DNA from: Pseudomonas triclosanedens
GTDB lineage: Bacteria > Pseudomonadota > Gammaproteobacteria > Pseudomonadales > Pseudomonadaceae
NCBI RefSeq assembly: GCF_026686735.1
Contig: NZ_CP113432.1
Span: 5,817,001 to 5,881,000 of the forward strand
Length of the DNA: 64,000 bases
Reading direction: 5' to 3'
The notes beneath the pieces were generated by a model. That model was not told where the DNA came from and did no database searches. It was given only the letters and a program-made list of their open reading frames with translations. Below, one piece after another: positions 1 through 10,258 of this stretch. The translations under genes were made by a program, and so were the position numbers. Within the stretch, counting starts at the first letter, position 1, and each line of letters begins with the position of its first letter.

Positions 1-692
1 TGTTCAACCAGCACATCCTCGCCTACCCCGAAAGCATGCTGCGCGACTTCAGCCTGAGCGTGGACGGCGACCGCCTGCTGGTGTCCGGCGAGGTGCAACC
101 GCTGGGCATCGGGCCGTGGCTGCCGCTGCGCCTCTCCGGCACGGTGAAGCTCGACGGCGACAACCTCGACTACCGGCCCGACAGCGTGAAGGTCCTCGGC
201 GTGCCCAGCTACGGCGCCATGAGCCTGGTCGGCCTGCGCCTGGATTCGCTGGTGAGCCTGGAGCGCCCCGGTGCGAAGCTGGAAGACAATGTGATGCACC
301 TGAACTACCACAAGGTGTTCCCGCTGGTGGGCATCGACGGCCAGGTGGAGTCCAGTTGGCTCGACGCCAAGGGCCTGCACCTGAAGTTCGCGCGCAAGCC
401 CGGCGCCCAGGCGCTGGCCTTCGCACCGCCACTCCAGGCAGGGCCGTCGTACATCTGGCTGCAATCGGGCGACCTGAAGATCTTCGAAATCCTCATCACC
501 TATTCCCAGGTGCTGCTCAAGGCCGAACAGCCCGACCAGCCGCTGGCATTCAACCTCAAGGACTATCGCAAGGTGCTGGCCAGCGGTATCACCCAGGTCA
601 ACGAGGACGGCACCTTCTTCATGCGCGTTCCGCCGGCCGGTCCCGCAGGCGGAGTTCGGCTGGTATCCTCTGGCAACGGGAGTTCCCGCTGA
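1..692 (+). CDS. Conserved hypothetical protein, 5' end outside window
   Basis: The frame is open from the left edge, so the true start lies outside; the first internal ATG is at 36. The visible part is about 230 residues of alternating polar and hydrophobic beta-type sequence with no catalytic motif that I recognise. No membrane segment is visible in this part. Its TGA (690-692) is 20 bases before the folA ATG, so it probably shares a transcript with folA. From remembered gene order it corresponds to PA0351, the gene upstream of folA in P. aeruginosa. That assignment is recall, and the function is unknown. Confidence 0.75.
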   Translation, partial: FNQHILAYPESMLRDFSLSVDGDRLLVSGEVQPLGIGPWLPLRLSGTVKLDGDNLDYRPDSVKVLGVPSYGAMSLVGLRLDSLVSLERPGAKLEDNVMHLNYHKVFPLVGIDGQVESSWLDAKGLHLKFARKPGAQALAFAPPLQAGPSYIWLQSGDLKIFEILITYSQVLLKAEQPDQPLAFNLKDYRKVLASGITQVNEDGTFFMRVPPAGPAGGVRLVSSGNGSSR

Positions 693-712
693 TGTTCACC
701 ACTGGAGTCGAG

Positions 713-1225
713 ATGGCCCAAGCCCTGCCCCTGGCGATGATCGCCGCCCTTGCCGACAACCGCGTGATCGGTGTCGACAACCGCCTGCCCTGGCACCTGC
801 CGCAGGACCTCAAGCACTTCAAGGCGATGACTCTGGGCAAACCGGTGATCATGGGCCGCAAGACTTGGGATTCGCTGGGCCGCCCGCTGCCGGGCCGGCT
901 GAACATCGTGGTCACCCGCCAGGAGGGCCTCGTGCTGGAAGGCGCGGAAGTCTTCACCAGCCTCGACGCCGCGCTGCAACGTGCCGCTGAATGGGCACAG
1001 GAAGAGGAAGCCGAGGAGCTGATGCTGATCGGCGGCGCGCAGCTCTACAGCGAGGCGCTGGAGCGCGCCGAGCGCCTCTACCTGACCCGCGTGGGCCTGA
1101 GCCCCGCGGGCGATGCGCACTTCCCCGAGGTGAACGAGAGCCAGTGGCACCTGGCATCGAGCATCGAGCACGACGCGGAAGGCGACACCCCGGCCTATGC
1201 GTTCGAGGTGTGGGAGCGGGCCTGA
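713..1225 (+). CDS. folA: Dihydrofolate reductase
   Basis: Reduces dihydrofolate to tetrahydrofolate with NADPH in the cytoplasm, supplying one-carbon carriers for thymidylate, purine and methionine synthesis. The 170-residue protein has the family landmarks: the N-terminal IAALADNRVIG strand, PWHLPQDL with Trp27 and the catalytic acid Asp32, the cofactor loop GRKTWDSLGRPLPGR (48-62) and the LIGGAQLY motif near 104-111. Length is normal for bacterial FolA. I chose ATG 713 because GGAG sits five bases upstream. An ATG at 692 overlapping the previous stop would add MFTTGVE and has no comparable site. thyA, its usual metabolic partner, is not nearby. Confidence 0.96.
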   Translation: MAQALPLAMIAALADNRVIGVDNRLPWHLPQDLKHFKAMTLGKPVIMGRKTWDSLGRPLPGRLNIVVTRQEGLVLEGAEVFTSLDAALQRAAEWAQEEEAEELMLIGGAQLYSEALERAERLYLTRVGLSPAGDAHFPEVNESQWHLASSIEHDAEGDTPAYAFEVWERA

Positions 1226-1258
1226 GCCCGCCCGCACACTGCGCAACGGGGCGAACGG

Positions 1259-1597
1259 ATGCCGGGAATCACGCTGGAAATCCCCCAGGGCAACGTGGAG
1301 TTCTACGTGGCCTCGCTCGCCAGGGGCGTGCTCATGGCGATGCAGACGGGGGCCATCGGGCTGGAAGCAGGAGTCTGGAGCCTGGGCCGGCCGGTGTTCC
1401 AGCAGGCACTTCAGGGCAGTATCAGCGCGGAACTGCGAGCAATCCTCCAGGCATTCGATGAGCTGGACGCTTTGAAGGAGCTGAGCGGCGATGCCGGCGC
1501 GACGCTGGAACGCCTGCTGAGCGAACTCGATGTGTGCCAGCGACGTGCCGCGATCTCCGGTACCACGGACTTTCTGATCCGCACCTCGCAGGCATAA
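1259..1597 (+). CDS. Small hypothetical protein, 112 aa
   Basis: A short soluble protein of mixed helix character with no signal peptide, no membrane segment and no motif I recognise. Codon use is GC-ending like its neighbours, and a strong terminator follows 14 bases after the stop; both support a real gene. It starts 33 bases after folA, so it may be the last gene of the same transcript. The upstream ribosome site (ACGGGGCGAACGG) is weak. Function unknown. Confidence 0.6.
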   Translation: MPGITLEIPQGNVEFYVASLARGVLMAMQTGAIGLEAGVWSLGRPVFQQALQGSISAELRAILQAFDELDALKELSGDAGATLERLLSELDVCQRRAAISGTTDFLIRTSQA

Positions 1598-1611
1598 CGC
1601 CCAGCACAACG

Positions 1612-1647
1612 AAAAACGCCGCCCCGGCTGCCCGGAGCGGCGTTTTT
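1612..1647. terminator. Bidirectional intrinsic terminator
   Basis: An 11-bp perfect stem (1612-1622 with 1637-1647) begins with AAAAA and ends with TTTTT, so it works on both strands. It lies between the 112-aa gene on the plus strand and the acyl-CoA dehydrogenase on the minus strand. Confidence 0.9.
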
Positions 1648-1660
1648 CATTGCGGCGGCA

Positions 1661-3451
1661 TCAGAACGCGAAGTGCTCCGCGTCCAGTGCCATCAGGCAG
1701 GAGGCACCCCCCAGCAGGGCCTCGCGGTGCATGCTGGCGCGCGGCAGGATGCGGCGGACATAGAAGTCCGCACTGGCCAGCTTGGCGCGGTAGAAGTCCG
1801 CGTCGCCCTCGCCCGCTGCCAGCTTCGCCTGCGCCACGCCAGCCGCGCGCACCCAGAGCCCGGCGAGCAGCACGTAGGACGAGTACTGCAGGAAGTCCAC
1901 GGAGGTGGCGCCGATTTCCTGTACGTCGCGCTGGCAGGCAGCGATCACTTCGGCGGTGAGGCTGCGCCATTCCAGCAGGCGCTGGCGCACGGTTTCCGAC
2001 AGCGCCGCCAGTTCGGGGCGGGCGCCGGCGACCTCGCATACCGCGGCTAGCTCGCCGATCAGCGCGTTCAGCTCGGCACCGCCGTCGCCCAGCAGTTTGC
2101 GGCGCACCAGGTCGAGGGCCTGGATGCCGTTGGTGCCTTCGTAGATCTGGGTGATGCGGCTGTCGCGCATCAGTTGCTCCATGCCCCACTCGCGAATGAA
2201 GCCGTGCCCGCCATAGACCTGCACACCGAGGCTGGCGACTTCCTGGCCCATGTCGGTGAGGAAGGATTTCACGAACGGGATCAGCAGGGCCGCGCGCTTG
2301 CCCGCGGCCTTGCGCGCGTCGGCATCGCTATGGCCGTGCTCCAGGTCCAGCTCCCGTGCACACAGGGCGGCCAGCATGCGGCTGCCTTCGGTGAGGGTCT
2401 TCTGGGTCAGCAGCATGCGCCGCACATCCGGGTGGACGATGATCGGGTCGGCAGCTTTCGACGGCTCGGCCGGGCCGCTCAGCGCGCGCGATTGCAGGCG
2501 CTCGCGGGCATAGGCCAGCGCGCCCTGGAAGGAGCGCTCGGCGATGCCCAGCCCTTGCAGGCCGACCTGGAAGCGCGCGTCGTTCATCATGGTGAACATG
2601 CACGCCAGGCCCTGGTTGGCCTGGCCGATCAGCCAGCCGGTGGCGCCGTCGAAGTTCATCACGCAGGTGGACGCGCCCTTGATGCCCATCTTGTGCTCGA
2701 TGGCGCCGCAGCTCAGGGCGTTGCGCGCGCCCAGCGTGCCGTCGGGGTTGGCGATGAACTTCGGTACGAGGAACAGGCTGATGCCCTTCACTCCCGCCGG
2801 GGCGTCCGGCAGGCGCGCCAGCACCAGGTGGACGATGTTCTCGGACAAGTCCTGCTCGCCGCCGCTGATGAATATCTTGCTGCCGCTGACGCTGTAGCTG
2901 CCGTCGGCCTGGGGTTCGGCGCGGGTGCGCAGGAGGGCGAGGTCGGTGCCGGCCTGGGGTTCGGTAAGGCACATGGTGCCGGCCCATACGCCGCTGACCA
3001 TCTTCGCCAGGTAGTCGCGCTGCAGCTCCGGCGCGCCGTGCTTGTACAGCGCCAGCACCGCACCCTCGGTGAGGCCGGAATAGACACGGAAGGACAGCGA
3101 GGCGGCCATCAGCATCTCGTGGAAGCAGGCCGCGACCATCTGCGGGAAGCCCTGGCCACCAAACTCGGTCGGCCCGGTCATGCTTGCCCAGCCGTTGTCG
3201 CAATACTGCCGGTAGGCCTCGCGGAAGCCGTCCGGGGTGGTGACTTCGCCATCCTGCAAGGTCGCGCCCTGCTCGTCGCTGTTGCGATTGAGCGGTGCGA
3301 CCACTTCGCCGGTGTAGCGCGCGCCTTCTTCCAGCACGCCGTCGATCAGTTCGCGGTCGAGGCCGTTGCCCAGTTGCTCGCAGTGGGCGCTGACGTCGAA
3401 CAGTTCGTGGAGGACGAAGCGCATGTCGCGCAGGGGTGCCTGGTAGCTCAT
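1661..3451 (-). CDS. Acyl-CoA dehydrogenase with C-terminal extension
   Basis: FAD enzyme of the first beta-oxidation step: acyl-CoA to trans-2-enoyl-CoA with electrons to ETF. The 596-residue protein is of the long bacterial type. It has an N-terminal helical domain, the substrate/flavin signature AGTMCLTEPQAGTDLA near residue 157, and a C-terminal helical domain with GGHGFIREWGMEQ followed by YEGTNGIQALDLV, whose Glu is the expected catalytic base. About 120 further residues match the C-terminal extension found in long bacterial members. The gene starts one base after the stop of the 3-hydroxyacyl-CoA dehydrogenase, so the two are co-transcribed. It corresponds to PA5187 from memory. Chain-length preference cannot be read from sequence. 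Confidence 0.92.
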   Translation of the reverse strand: MSYQAPLRDMRFVLHELFDVSAHCEQLGNGLDRELIDGVLEEGARYTGEVVAPLNRNSDEQGATLQDGEVTTPDGFREAYRQYCDNGWASMTGPTEFGGQGFPQMVAACFHEMLMAASLSFRVYSGLTEGAVLALYKHGAPELQRDYLAKMVSGVWAGTMCLTEPQAGTDLALLRTRAEPQADGSYSVSGSKIFISGGEQDLSENIVHLVLARLPDAPAGVKGISLFLVPKFIANPDGTLGARNALSCGAIEHKMGIKGASTCVMNFDGATGWLIGQANQGLACMFTMMNDARFQVGLQGLGIAERSFQGALAYARERLQSRALSGPAEPSKAADPIIVHPDVRRMLLTQKTLTEGSRMLAALCARELDLEHGHSDADARKAAGKRAALLIPFVKSFLTDMGQEVASLGVQVYGGHGFIREWGMEQLMRDSRITQIYEGTNGIQALDLVRRKLLGDGGAELNALIGELAAVCEVAGARPELAALSETVRQRLLEWRSLTAEVIAACQRDVQEIGATSVDFLQYSSYVLLAGLWVRAAGVAQAKLAAGEGDADFYRAKLASADFYVRRILPRASMHREALLGGASCLMALDAEHFAF

Positions 3452-3452
3452 C

Positions 3453-4688
3453 TCAATGCTCCTGTTTTACGTCGGCGAAGCGGCCACCGGCGGCGGCCAG
3501 GCGCTCGATCAGCGCGGCCGGTTGCCAGTGCGCGCCGTGCTCACCGGACAGGTCGCGCAGGCGCGCCAGCACGCTCTGCAGGCCCTGGGCGTCGGCCCAG
3601 GCCATGGGGCCGGACTTGTCCTTGGGGAAGCCGTAGCCGTTGAGGTAGACGGTGTCGATGTCGGCACTCGTGGAGGCAATGCCTTCATCGAGGATCTTCG
3701 CGCCTTCGTTGACCAGCGCCAGCAGGCAGCGCTCGACGATTTCCGCGTCGCCGATGTCGCGGCGGGCATAGCCCAGGCGCTCGGACTCGCGCAGCACCAG
3801 GGCGTCGACTTCCGGGTCGTGCTCGGCCTGACGGCTGCCCGGCTCGTAGTGGTAGAAGCCGTTGCCGGTCTTCTGGCCGAAGCGGCCCATCTCGCACAGG
3901 CGATTGTCCACCTGCACGGTCGGCGCGTCCTGGCCCTTGCCGGCCAGTTCGCGGGCGCGCCATTCGAGGTCGATGCCGACCACATCGAACATGCGGAACG
4001 GCCCCATGGCGAAGCCGAAGCCCTGGATTGCCGCATCCACCTGGTGCGGCAGCGAGCCTTCGAGGATCAGCCGGCGCGATTCCTGGACGTACTTCTCCAG
4101 CATGCGGTTGCCGATGAAGCCGTGGCAGTTGCCGGCCACCACGCTGACCTTGCCCATGCGCTCGCCCAGTTCCAGCGCCGCGTCGAGCACGGCGGGCGCG
4201 GTCTTGGCGCCGCGCACGATCTCCAGCAGCTTCATGATGTGCGCCGGGCTGAAGAAGTGCAGGCCCAGGACCTGGGACGGACGCCCGGTCACGCTGGCGA
4301 TGGCGTCGATATCGAGATAGGAGGTGTTGGACGCCAGGATGGCCGAGGGTTTCAGCGCCGCATCCAGCTCACGGAAGATCGACTGCTTGAGTTCGAGGTT
4401 CTCGTACACCGCTTCGATCACCAGGTCGACCTCGCGGATCGCCGCATAGTTGGCCGCCTGGGAGATGCGCGCGCGGCGTCGGGCCGCCTCGGCTTCGTCG
4501 ATACGGCCCTGGCGTACGTTATGTGCGTAAGTGTCGGCCACCACGCCCAGGGCCTGGGTCAGCATCTGCGGATTGTTGTCCAGCCACAGGACCTGCACGC
4601 CGGCGTTGGCCAGGCACATGGCGATGCCCCGGCCCATGGTGCCGGCGCCGATGACGGCGGCGCTGGCGATGCGGATGTTCTGGCTCAT
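3453..4688 (-). CDS. 3-hydroxyacyl-CoA dehydrogenase
   Basis: Oxidises (S)-3-hydroxyacyl-CoA to 3-ketoacyl-CoA with NAD+. The N-terminus carries the Rossmann motif VIGAGTMGRGIA (about 13-24). SNTSYLDIDAIA and GLHFFSPAHIMKLLEIV, which carries the catalytic His, follow, then a second dehydrogenase domain with GFGFAMGPFRMFDVVG. At 411 residues it is a stand-alone enzyme without a crotonase domain, so hydratase and thiolase must come from elsewhere. An AGAGGA ribosome site precedes the ATG. It is the first gene of a two-gene operon with the acyl-CoA dehydrogenase and is divergent from a LysR gene 104 bases away. Confidence 0.93.
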   Translation of the reverse strand: MSQNIRIASAAVIGAGTMGRGIAMCLANAGVQVLWLDNNPQMLTQALGVVADTYAHNVRQGRIDEAEAARRRARISQAANYAAIREVDLVIEAVYENLELKQSIFRELDAALKPSAILASNTSYLDIDAIASVTGRPSQVLGLHFFSPAHIMKLLEIVRGAKTAPAVLDAALELGERMGKVSVVAGNCHGFIGNRMLEKYVQESRRLILEGSLPHQVDAAIQGFGFAMGPFRMFDVVGIDLEWRARELAGKGQDAPTVQVDNRLCEMGRFGQKTGNGFYHYEPGSRQAEHDPEVDALVLRESERLGYARRDIGDAEIVERCLLALVNEGAKILDEGIASTSADIDTVYLNGYGFPKDKSGPMAWADAQGLQSVLARLRDLSGEHGAHWQPAALIERLAAAGGRFADVKQEH

Positions 4689-4792
4689 GTTGTTCCTCTT
4701 GTCAGCCTGAAACGCTCGTTTGAAGACCCATCACCTTAGGGAAGGCGGTACTATTTTTGAAATTTTGAGTTGTGATAAGTGGCATTCACCCG

Positions 4793-5692
4793 ATGAATAT
4801 GAACAACTTCGATCTCAACCTGCTGCGGGTGCTCGACGCTCTGCTGCGCGAGCGCAACGTTTCCCGCGCGGCGGAGCGCCTGGCGCTGAGCCAGCCTGCG
4901 GTGAGCAACGCGCTGAACCGCCTGCGGGAGTTGCTCGACGACCCGCTGCTGGTGCGCGTGGGCCGCGCCATGCAGCCGACGCCACGGGCTCTGGAACTGG
5001 AAGCGCCGATCCGTGATGCCTTGCAGCGCATCGGCCAGAGCCTGGCCGGCGGTGATGCTTTCGACCCGGCACGCAGCCGTCAGCGCTTCACCCTGGCGCT
5101 GACCGACTATGTCGAGGCGTTGTGCATGCCACACCTGCTCCAGAATCTGGAGGCCGAAGCGCCAGCCATCGGCGTGGCCATCCAGCACCTGACACCGACG
5201 CTGCCGGCCGAAGCGCTGGACAAGGGCAGCCTCGACCTGGTGCTGGGGCGCTTCGAGGACCTGCCGGCACGCTTCCAGCGGCGCGCGTGGGCCAGCGAGA
5301 CACTGCGCCTGCTTGCCCGGCGCGGGCATCCTCAGGTAGACGCTGCCATCGACCTGACGACCTTCCTCGCTCAGCGGCACCTCTGGGTGTCGGGCGGGCA
5401 GACCAAGGGCATGGTCGACCAGTGGCTGGCCAGCCAGGGGCTGAAGCGACAGATCGCCTACATCACGCCGAACTATCTGCAAGCCGCGCACCTGGTGGCC
5501 CGCACGGACTTGCTGACAGTCCTGCCAACCCGTCTGGCCAACTACTTCGCCGAGTTGCTGCCTTTGCAGGTGCTGGAGCTGCCGTTCGATGTGGGACAGT
5601 TCCACCTGGAGCTGGTCTACCTCGCCCAACGCGAGCGGGATACGGCATTGCAATGGTTGGTGGAGCGGATAGTGGACTCCGCGCCGAAGTAG
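4793..5692 (+). CDS. LysR-family transcriptional regulator
   Basis: The N-terminal winged helix-turn-helix is typical: LLRVLDALLRERNVSRAAERL then SQPAVSNALNRLRELL, followed by a linker helix and a substrate-binding domain. Length (about 299 residues) is normal. The frame is open to a GTG at 4772, but ATG 4793 or 4799 fits family N-termini better; no strong ribosome site decides it. Divergent placement beside the beta-oxidation pair makes that operon the likely target, a common LysR arrangement. The inducer is unknown, presumably an acyl-CoA or related acid. Confidence 0.9.
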   Translation: MNMNNFDLNLLRVLDALLRERNVSRAAERLALSQPAVSNALNRLRELLDDPLLVRVGRAMQPTPRALELEAPIRDALQRIGQSLAGGDAFDPARSRQRFTLALTDYVEALCMPHLLQNLEAEAPAIGVAIQHLTPTLPAEALDKGSLDLVLGRFEDLPARFQRRAWASETLRLLARRGHPQVDAAIDLTTFLAQRHLWVSGGQTKGMVDQWLASQGLKRQIAYITPNYLQAAHLVARTDLLTVLPTRLANYFAELLPLQVLELPFDVGQFHLELVYLAQRERDTALQWLVERIVDSAPK

Positions 5693-5704
5693 CAGGAAGC
5701 ACGA

Positions 5705-5740
5705 CGTAGATGGGTGGAGCGCAGCGATACCCATCCTACG
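5705..5740. repeat. Dispersed palindromic repeat, ATGGGTGGAGCGCAGCG type
   Basis: CGTAG-ATGGGT at the left is nearly complementary to ACCCATCCTACG at the right (one missing G). The enclosed GGAGCGCAGCGAT is of the kind widely scattered in proteobacterial intergenic DNA. A degenerate relative (GGATGGGTGGAGCGAAACGATAG) occurs at about 49318-49340. It is non-coding and directly precedes a terminator. Confidence 0.6.
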
Positions 5741-5755
5741 AAGAGCAAAAACAAA

Positions 5756-5779
5756 AAAACGCGCCCGAAGGCGCGTTTT
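5756..5779. terminator. Bidirectional intrinsic terminator
   Basis: AAAACGCGCC (5756-5765) pairs perfectly with GGCGCGTTTT (5770-5779) across a CGAA tetraloop, with more A residues upstream. It ends the LysR gene on plus and the nitroreductase on minus. Confidence 0.9.
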
Positions 5780-5787
5780 CGTCTGGA

Positions 5788-6390
5788 TCAGAAGCGATCG
5801 CGAATGATCGTCTCGTCCAGCGGCAGGCGACCGATGCGCGGCTTGGCTTCGACGGCCTGTTTGCCCACGGCGACCATCAGGCCGATGACGTGGTTGTCCG
5901 GCAGGTTGATCAGCTTGCCCACGGCGTCGAAGTCGAAGCCGTCCATCGGCACGCTGTCCAGGCCACGGCCACGGGCGGCGAGCATCAGGGTCTGGGCCAC
6001 CAGGCCGCAGCTGCGCATGGTTTCGTCGCGCTGGGTCTGCGGCTTGTCGCGGTAGTAGCCGTCGATGGCGCCGACCATGAAGCCCTGCACCTCGGCCGGA
6101 GCACCTTCCCAGACGCGGCTGGCGTTGGCCTCCCAGCTATCGATGCGGGCACAAACCACCACCAGCATCGAGGCTTCGGTCATTTGCGCCTGGTCCCAGC
6201 CCACTTCGCGGATGTGCGCGCGCAGTTGCGGGTCGCTGACTTCCACCAGACGCACGTGCTGCAGGTTGAAGGCGGTAGGGGCGAGCAGCGCCAGTTGCAG
6301 CAGCTCGTCCTTCTCTTCGCGGCTCATCACGTAGGTGGTATCGAAACCACGGATGGAACGACGGGTGCGGATAGCGTCATCGATGTGCAT
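5788..6390 (-). CDS. Nitroreductase-family flavoprotein
   Basis: A 200-residue FMN-dependent NAD(P)H oxidoreductase. The family pattern is visible: IRTRRSIRGF near the N-terminus (FMN phosphate contact), LALLAPTAFNLQHVRLVEV, the middle region MRSCGLVAQTLMLAARGRGLDSVPMDGFD, and the C-terminal VAVGKQ stretch. Start chosen at 6390 because AGAGGA lies upstream; the ATG at 6411 has no ribosome site. Natural substrate is unknown; relatives reduce quinones, nitroaromatics or enones. It stands alone between two terminators. Confidence 0.88.
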   Translation of the reverse strand: MHIDDAIRTRRSIRGFDTTYVMSREEKDELLQLALLAPTAFNLQHVRLVEVSDPQLRAHIREVGWDQAQMTEASMLVVVCARIDSWEANASRVWEGAPAEVQGFMVGAIDGYYRDKPQTQRDETMRSCGLVAQTLMLAARGRGLDSVPMDGFDFDAVGKLINLPDNHVIGLMVAVGKQAVEAKPRIGRLPLDETIIRDRF

Positions 6391-6500
6391 GGAAAATCCT
6401 CTGGCTTGCATGGGCGGGAATGACGCGCATGGTAAGCGGAGTGGACGGCCCGGTGCAGGGCGGCATATCGATAATGTCTATCCAGCGCTTCGATTGGACG

Positions 6501-6532
6501 CAGCGGGAGCCCGTCGTACAAGGCTCCCGCTG
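6501..6532 (-). terminator. Hairpin after the flavin monooxygenase gene
   Basis: CAGCGGGAGCC (6501-6511) pairs perfectly with GGCTCCCGCTG (6522-6532), starting six bases after the stop of the minus-strand gene. The tail on the minus strand is not T-rich, so termination is likely but not certain. Confidence 0.55.
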
Positions 6533-6537
6533 GGTGA

Positions 6538-8037
6538 TCAGCTTTCCAGCGCCTGCACCGGGACCGCCGTGGCCTGGTGCTGCTTGGGCGAGGTGAAGGT
6601 CAGGTAGCCGTCCTCGACCTTGCCGTAACGCAGCAAGGCCAGGTCCAGGGCATAGTTCTGGTAGAGCTTCCACGGCGCGCGGTCGCCCTGCTTGGGCATC
6701 TTGTCGGCAGCGCGCTGGATGTAGCCGGAGTTGAGGTTGAGGAAGGGTTCCTCCTTCACCTGCCCGTGGGTCTGCCGCGGGGTGCACTGGCGCATGCCGA
6801 TGGCATCGAGGTGGTTGATCAGGCGGCAGAAGTACTCGCTGGAGAGATCCGCCTTGAGCGTCCAACTGGCGTTGGTGTAGCCGACGATGGCGGCCAGGTT
6901 GGGCAGGTCGCGCAGCATGATGCCGCGATAACCCATGCTCTGGGTCACATCGAACGGCTTGCCGTCGACGGCCAGTTCCGCGCCGCCGAACATCACCAGG
7001 TCCAGCCCGGTGGCGGTGACGATGACGTCCGCTTCCAGCACTTGCCCGGACTTGAGCAGGATGCCCTTCTCGCAGAAGCGCTCGATGTGATCGGTAACCA
7101 CCGACGCCTTGCCCTGGCGCAGCGCCTTGAACAGGTCGCCGTCGGGCACGCAGCAAACGCGCTCGTCCCACGGCTTGTAGCGCGGGCTGAAGTGGCGCAT
7201 GTCGAAGTTCTTGCCCAGTTGCAGGCTGGCCAGCTTGAGCATGAGCTTGCGTACTGCGCCGGGGAACGCCTTGGAGGCCATGAAGAAGATCATCTGCATG
7301 GTCACGTTGCGTGCCCGCGCCTGGCGGTAAACCCATGTCTCAGGCAGGAACCGCCGCAGGAAGTTGGAGATCGGATCCTTCTGCGGCAGCGTGATCACGT
7401 AGGAAGGCGAGCGCTGCAGCATGGTGACGTGGGCGGCCTTGTCGGTGAGCGACGGCACCAGGGTCACGGCAGTGGCGCCGCTGCCGATCACCACGATGCG
7501 CTTGCCGCCATAGTCGAAACCTTCCGGCCACAACTGCGGGTGGATGATCTGTCCGCCGAAGCTCTCGCGGCCAGCGAATTCCGGGGTGTAGCCGGCGTCG
7601 TAGCGGTAGTAGCCGGTGCACATGAAGAGGAACTGCGCGCTCATGCGCACCGGTTCTTCCTCGTCGCCGCGCTGCACGGTGAGGTTCCAGCGCGCGCTGT
7701 CGCTGTTCCAGTCGGCCTTGAGCACGCGGTGGCGGAAACGGATGCACTCCTCTACACGATGCTCGCGGGCCGTATCGCGGATATAGCTGAGGATCGACGG
7801 GCCGTCGGCGATCGCCTTGGGGTCGGTCCAGGGCTTGAAGTTGTAGCCCAGGGTGAACATGTCCGAATCGGAGCGGATGCCGGGATAGCGGAACAGGTCC
7901 CAGGTGCCGCCCAGGGATTCGCGCCCTTCGAGGATGGCGTAGGACTTGCCGGGACACTGCTTTTGCAGGTGGCAGGCGGCGCCGATGCCGGACAGGCCGG
8001 CGCCGATGATCAGTACATCCAGGTGCTCGACGGACAT
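6538..8037 (-). CDS. Baeyer-Villiger-type flavin monooxygenase (AlmA-like)
   Basis: NADPH- and FAD-dependent monooxygenase of 499 residues. It has two Rossmann motifs, IIGAGLSGIGA (about 10-20) and VIGSGATAVT (about 177). Between them lies FGGQIIHPQLWP (about 158-169), which fits the type I Baeyer-Villiger signature FxGxxxHxxxWP exactly. The N-terminal GGTWDLFRYPGIRSDSDM block recalls AlmA, a flavoprotein linked to long-chain alkane use in Acinetobacter. Substrate could be a ketone or a long-chain hydrocarbon. Start chosen at 8037 (GAGGAG upstream); a start at 8067 would add ten residues. Monocistronic, with its own hairpin. Confidence 0.88.
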   Translation of the reverse strand: MSVEHLDVLIIGAGLSGIGAACHLQKQCPGKSYAILEGRESLGGTWDLFRYPGIRSDSDMFTLGYNFKPWTDPKAIADGPSILSYIRDTAREHRVEECIRFRHRVLKADWNSDSARWNLTVQRGDEEEPVRMSAQFLFMCTGYYRYDAGYTPEFAGRESFGGQIIHPQLWPEGFDYGGKRIVVIGSGATAVTLVPSLTDKAAHVTMLQRSPSYVITLPQKDPISNFLRRFLPETWVYRQARARNVTMQMIFFMASKAFPGAVRKLMLKLASLQLGKNFDMRHFSPRYKPWDERVCCVPDGDLFKALRQGKASVVTDHIERFCEKGILLKSGQVLEADVIVTATGLDLVMFGGAELAVDGKPFDVTQSMGYRGIMLRDLPNLAAIVGYTNASWTLKADLSSEYFCRLINHLDAIGMRQCTPRQTHGQVKEEPFLNLNSGYIQRAADKMPKQGDRAPWKLYQNYALDLALLRYGKVEDGYLTFTSPKQHQATAVPVQALES

Positions 8038-8164
8038 GCGATAGGCTCCTCGGCCGGAAGGCGGCAACGCCTGAGTGAGTCTAGGAGGAATTTCCTGCCC
8101 TCACCCTACAAGGCCCGCGAGAAACCGGCCGCCGACCTTTAGTCGTGCGCAGCGCCGGCCAGTG

Positions 8165-10093
<1,929 letters not shown>

Positions 10094-10216
10094 GGGGTAC
10101 TCCATTGCCTCGCTCAGGCCCTTGCTATGCCTGCGGGAACGAACCGGTCGAGGGGATTTCGATGCCCATCCTCTGCGAAGGATGCCTTGGCGAGCAGCCG
10201 CCGCGAAACACCAATG

Positions 10217-10238
10217 AAAAAGCCGCCCGAAGGCGGCT
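10217..10238 (-). terminator. Intrinsic terminator of pckA
   Basis: Read on the minus strand: AGCCGCC, TTCG loop, GGCGGCT followed by TTTT. It lies 21 bases after the pckA stop. Confidence 0.88.
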
Positions 10239-10258
10239 CGTTCGAAGAACGGGCGCGC

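Noticed and set aside
2174..3643. Long plus-strand open frame opposite the acyl-CoA dehydrogenase
   Set aside because: Low-complexity His/Ala/Arg-rich sequence typical of reverse-frame shadows; the minus-strand gene has clear catalytic motifs.
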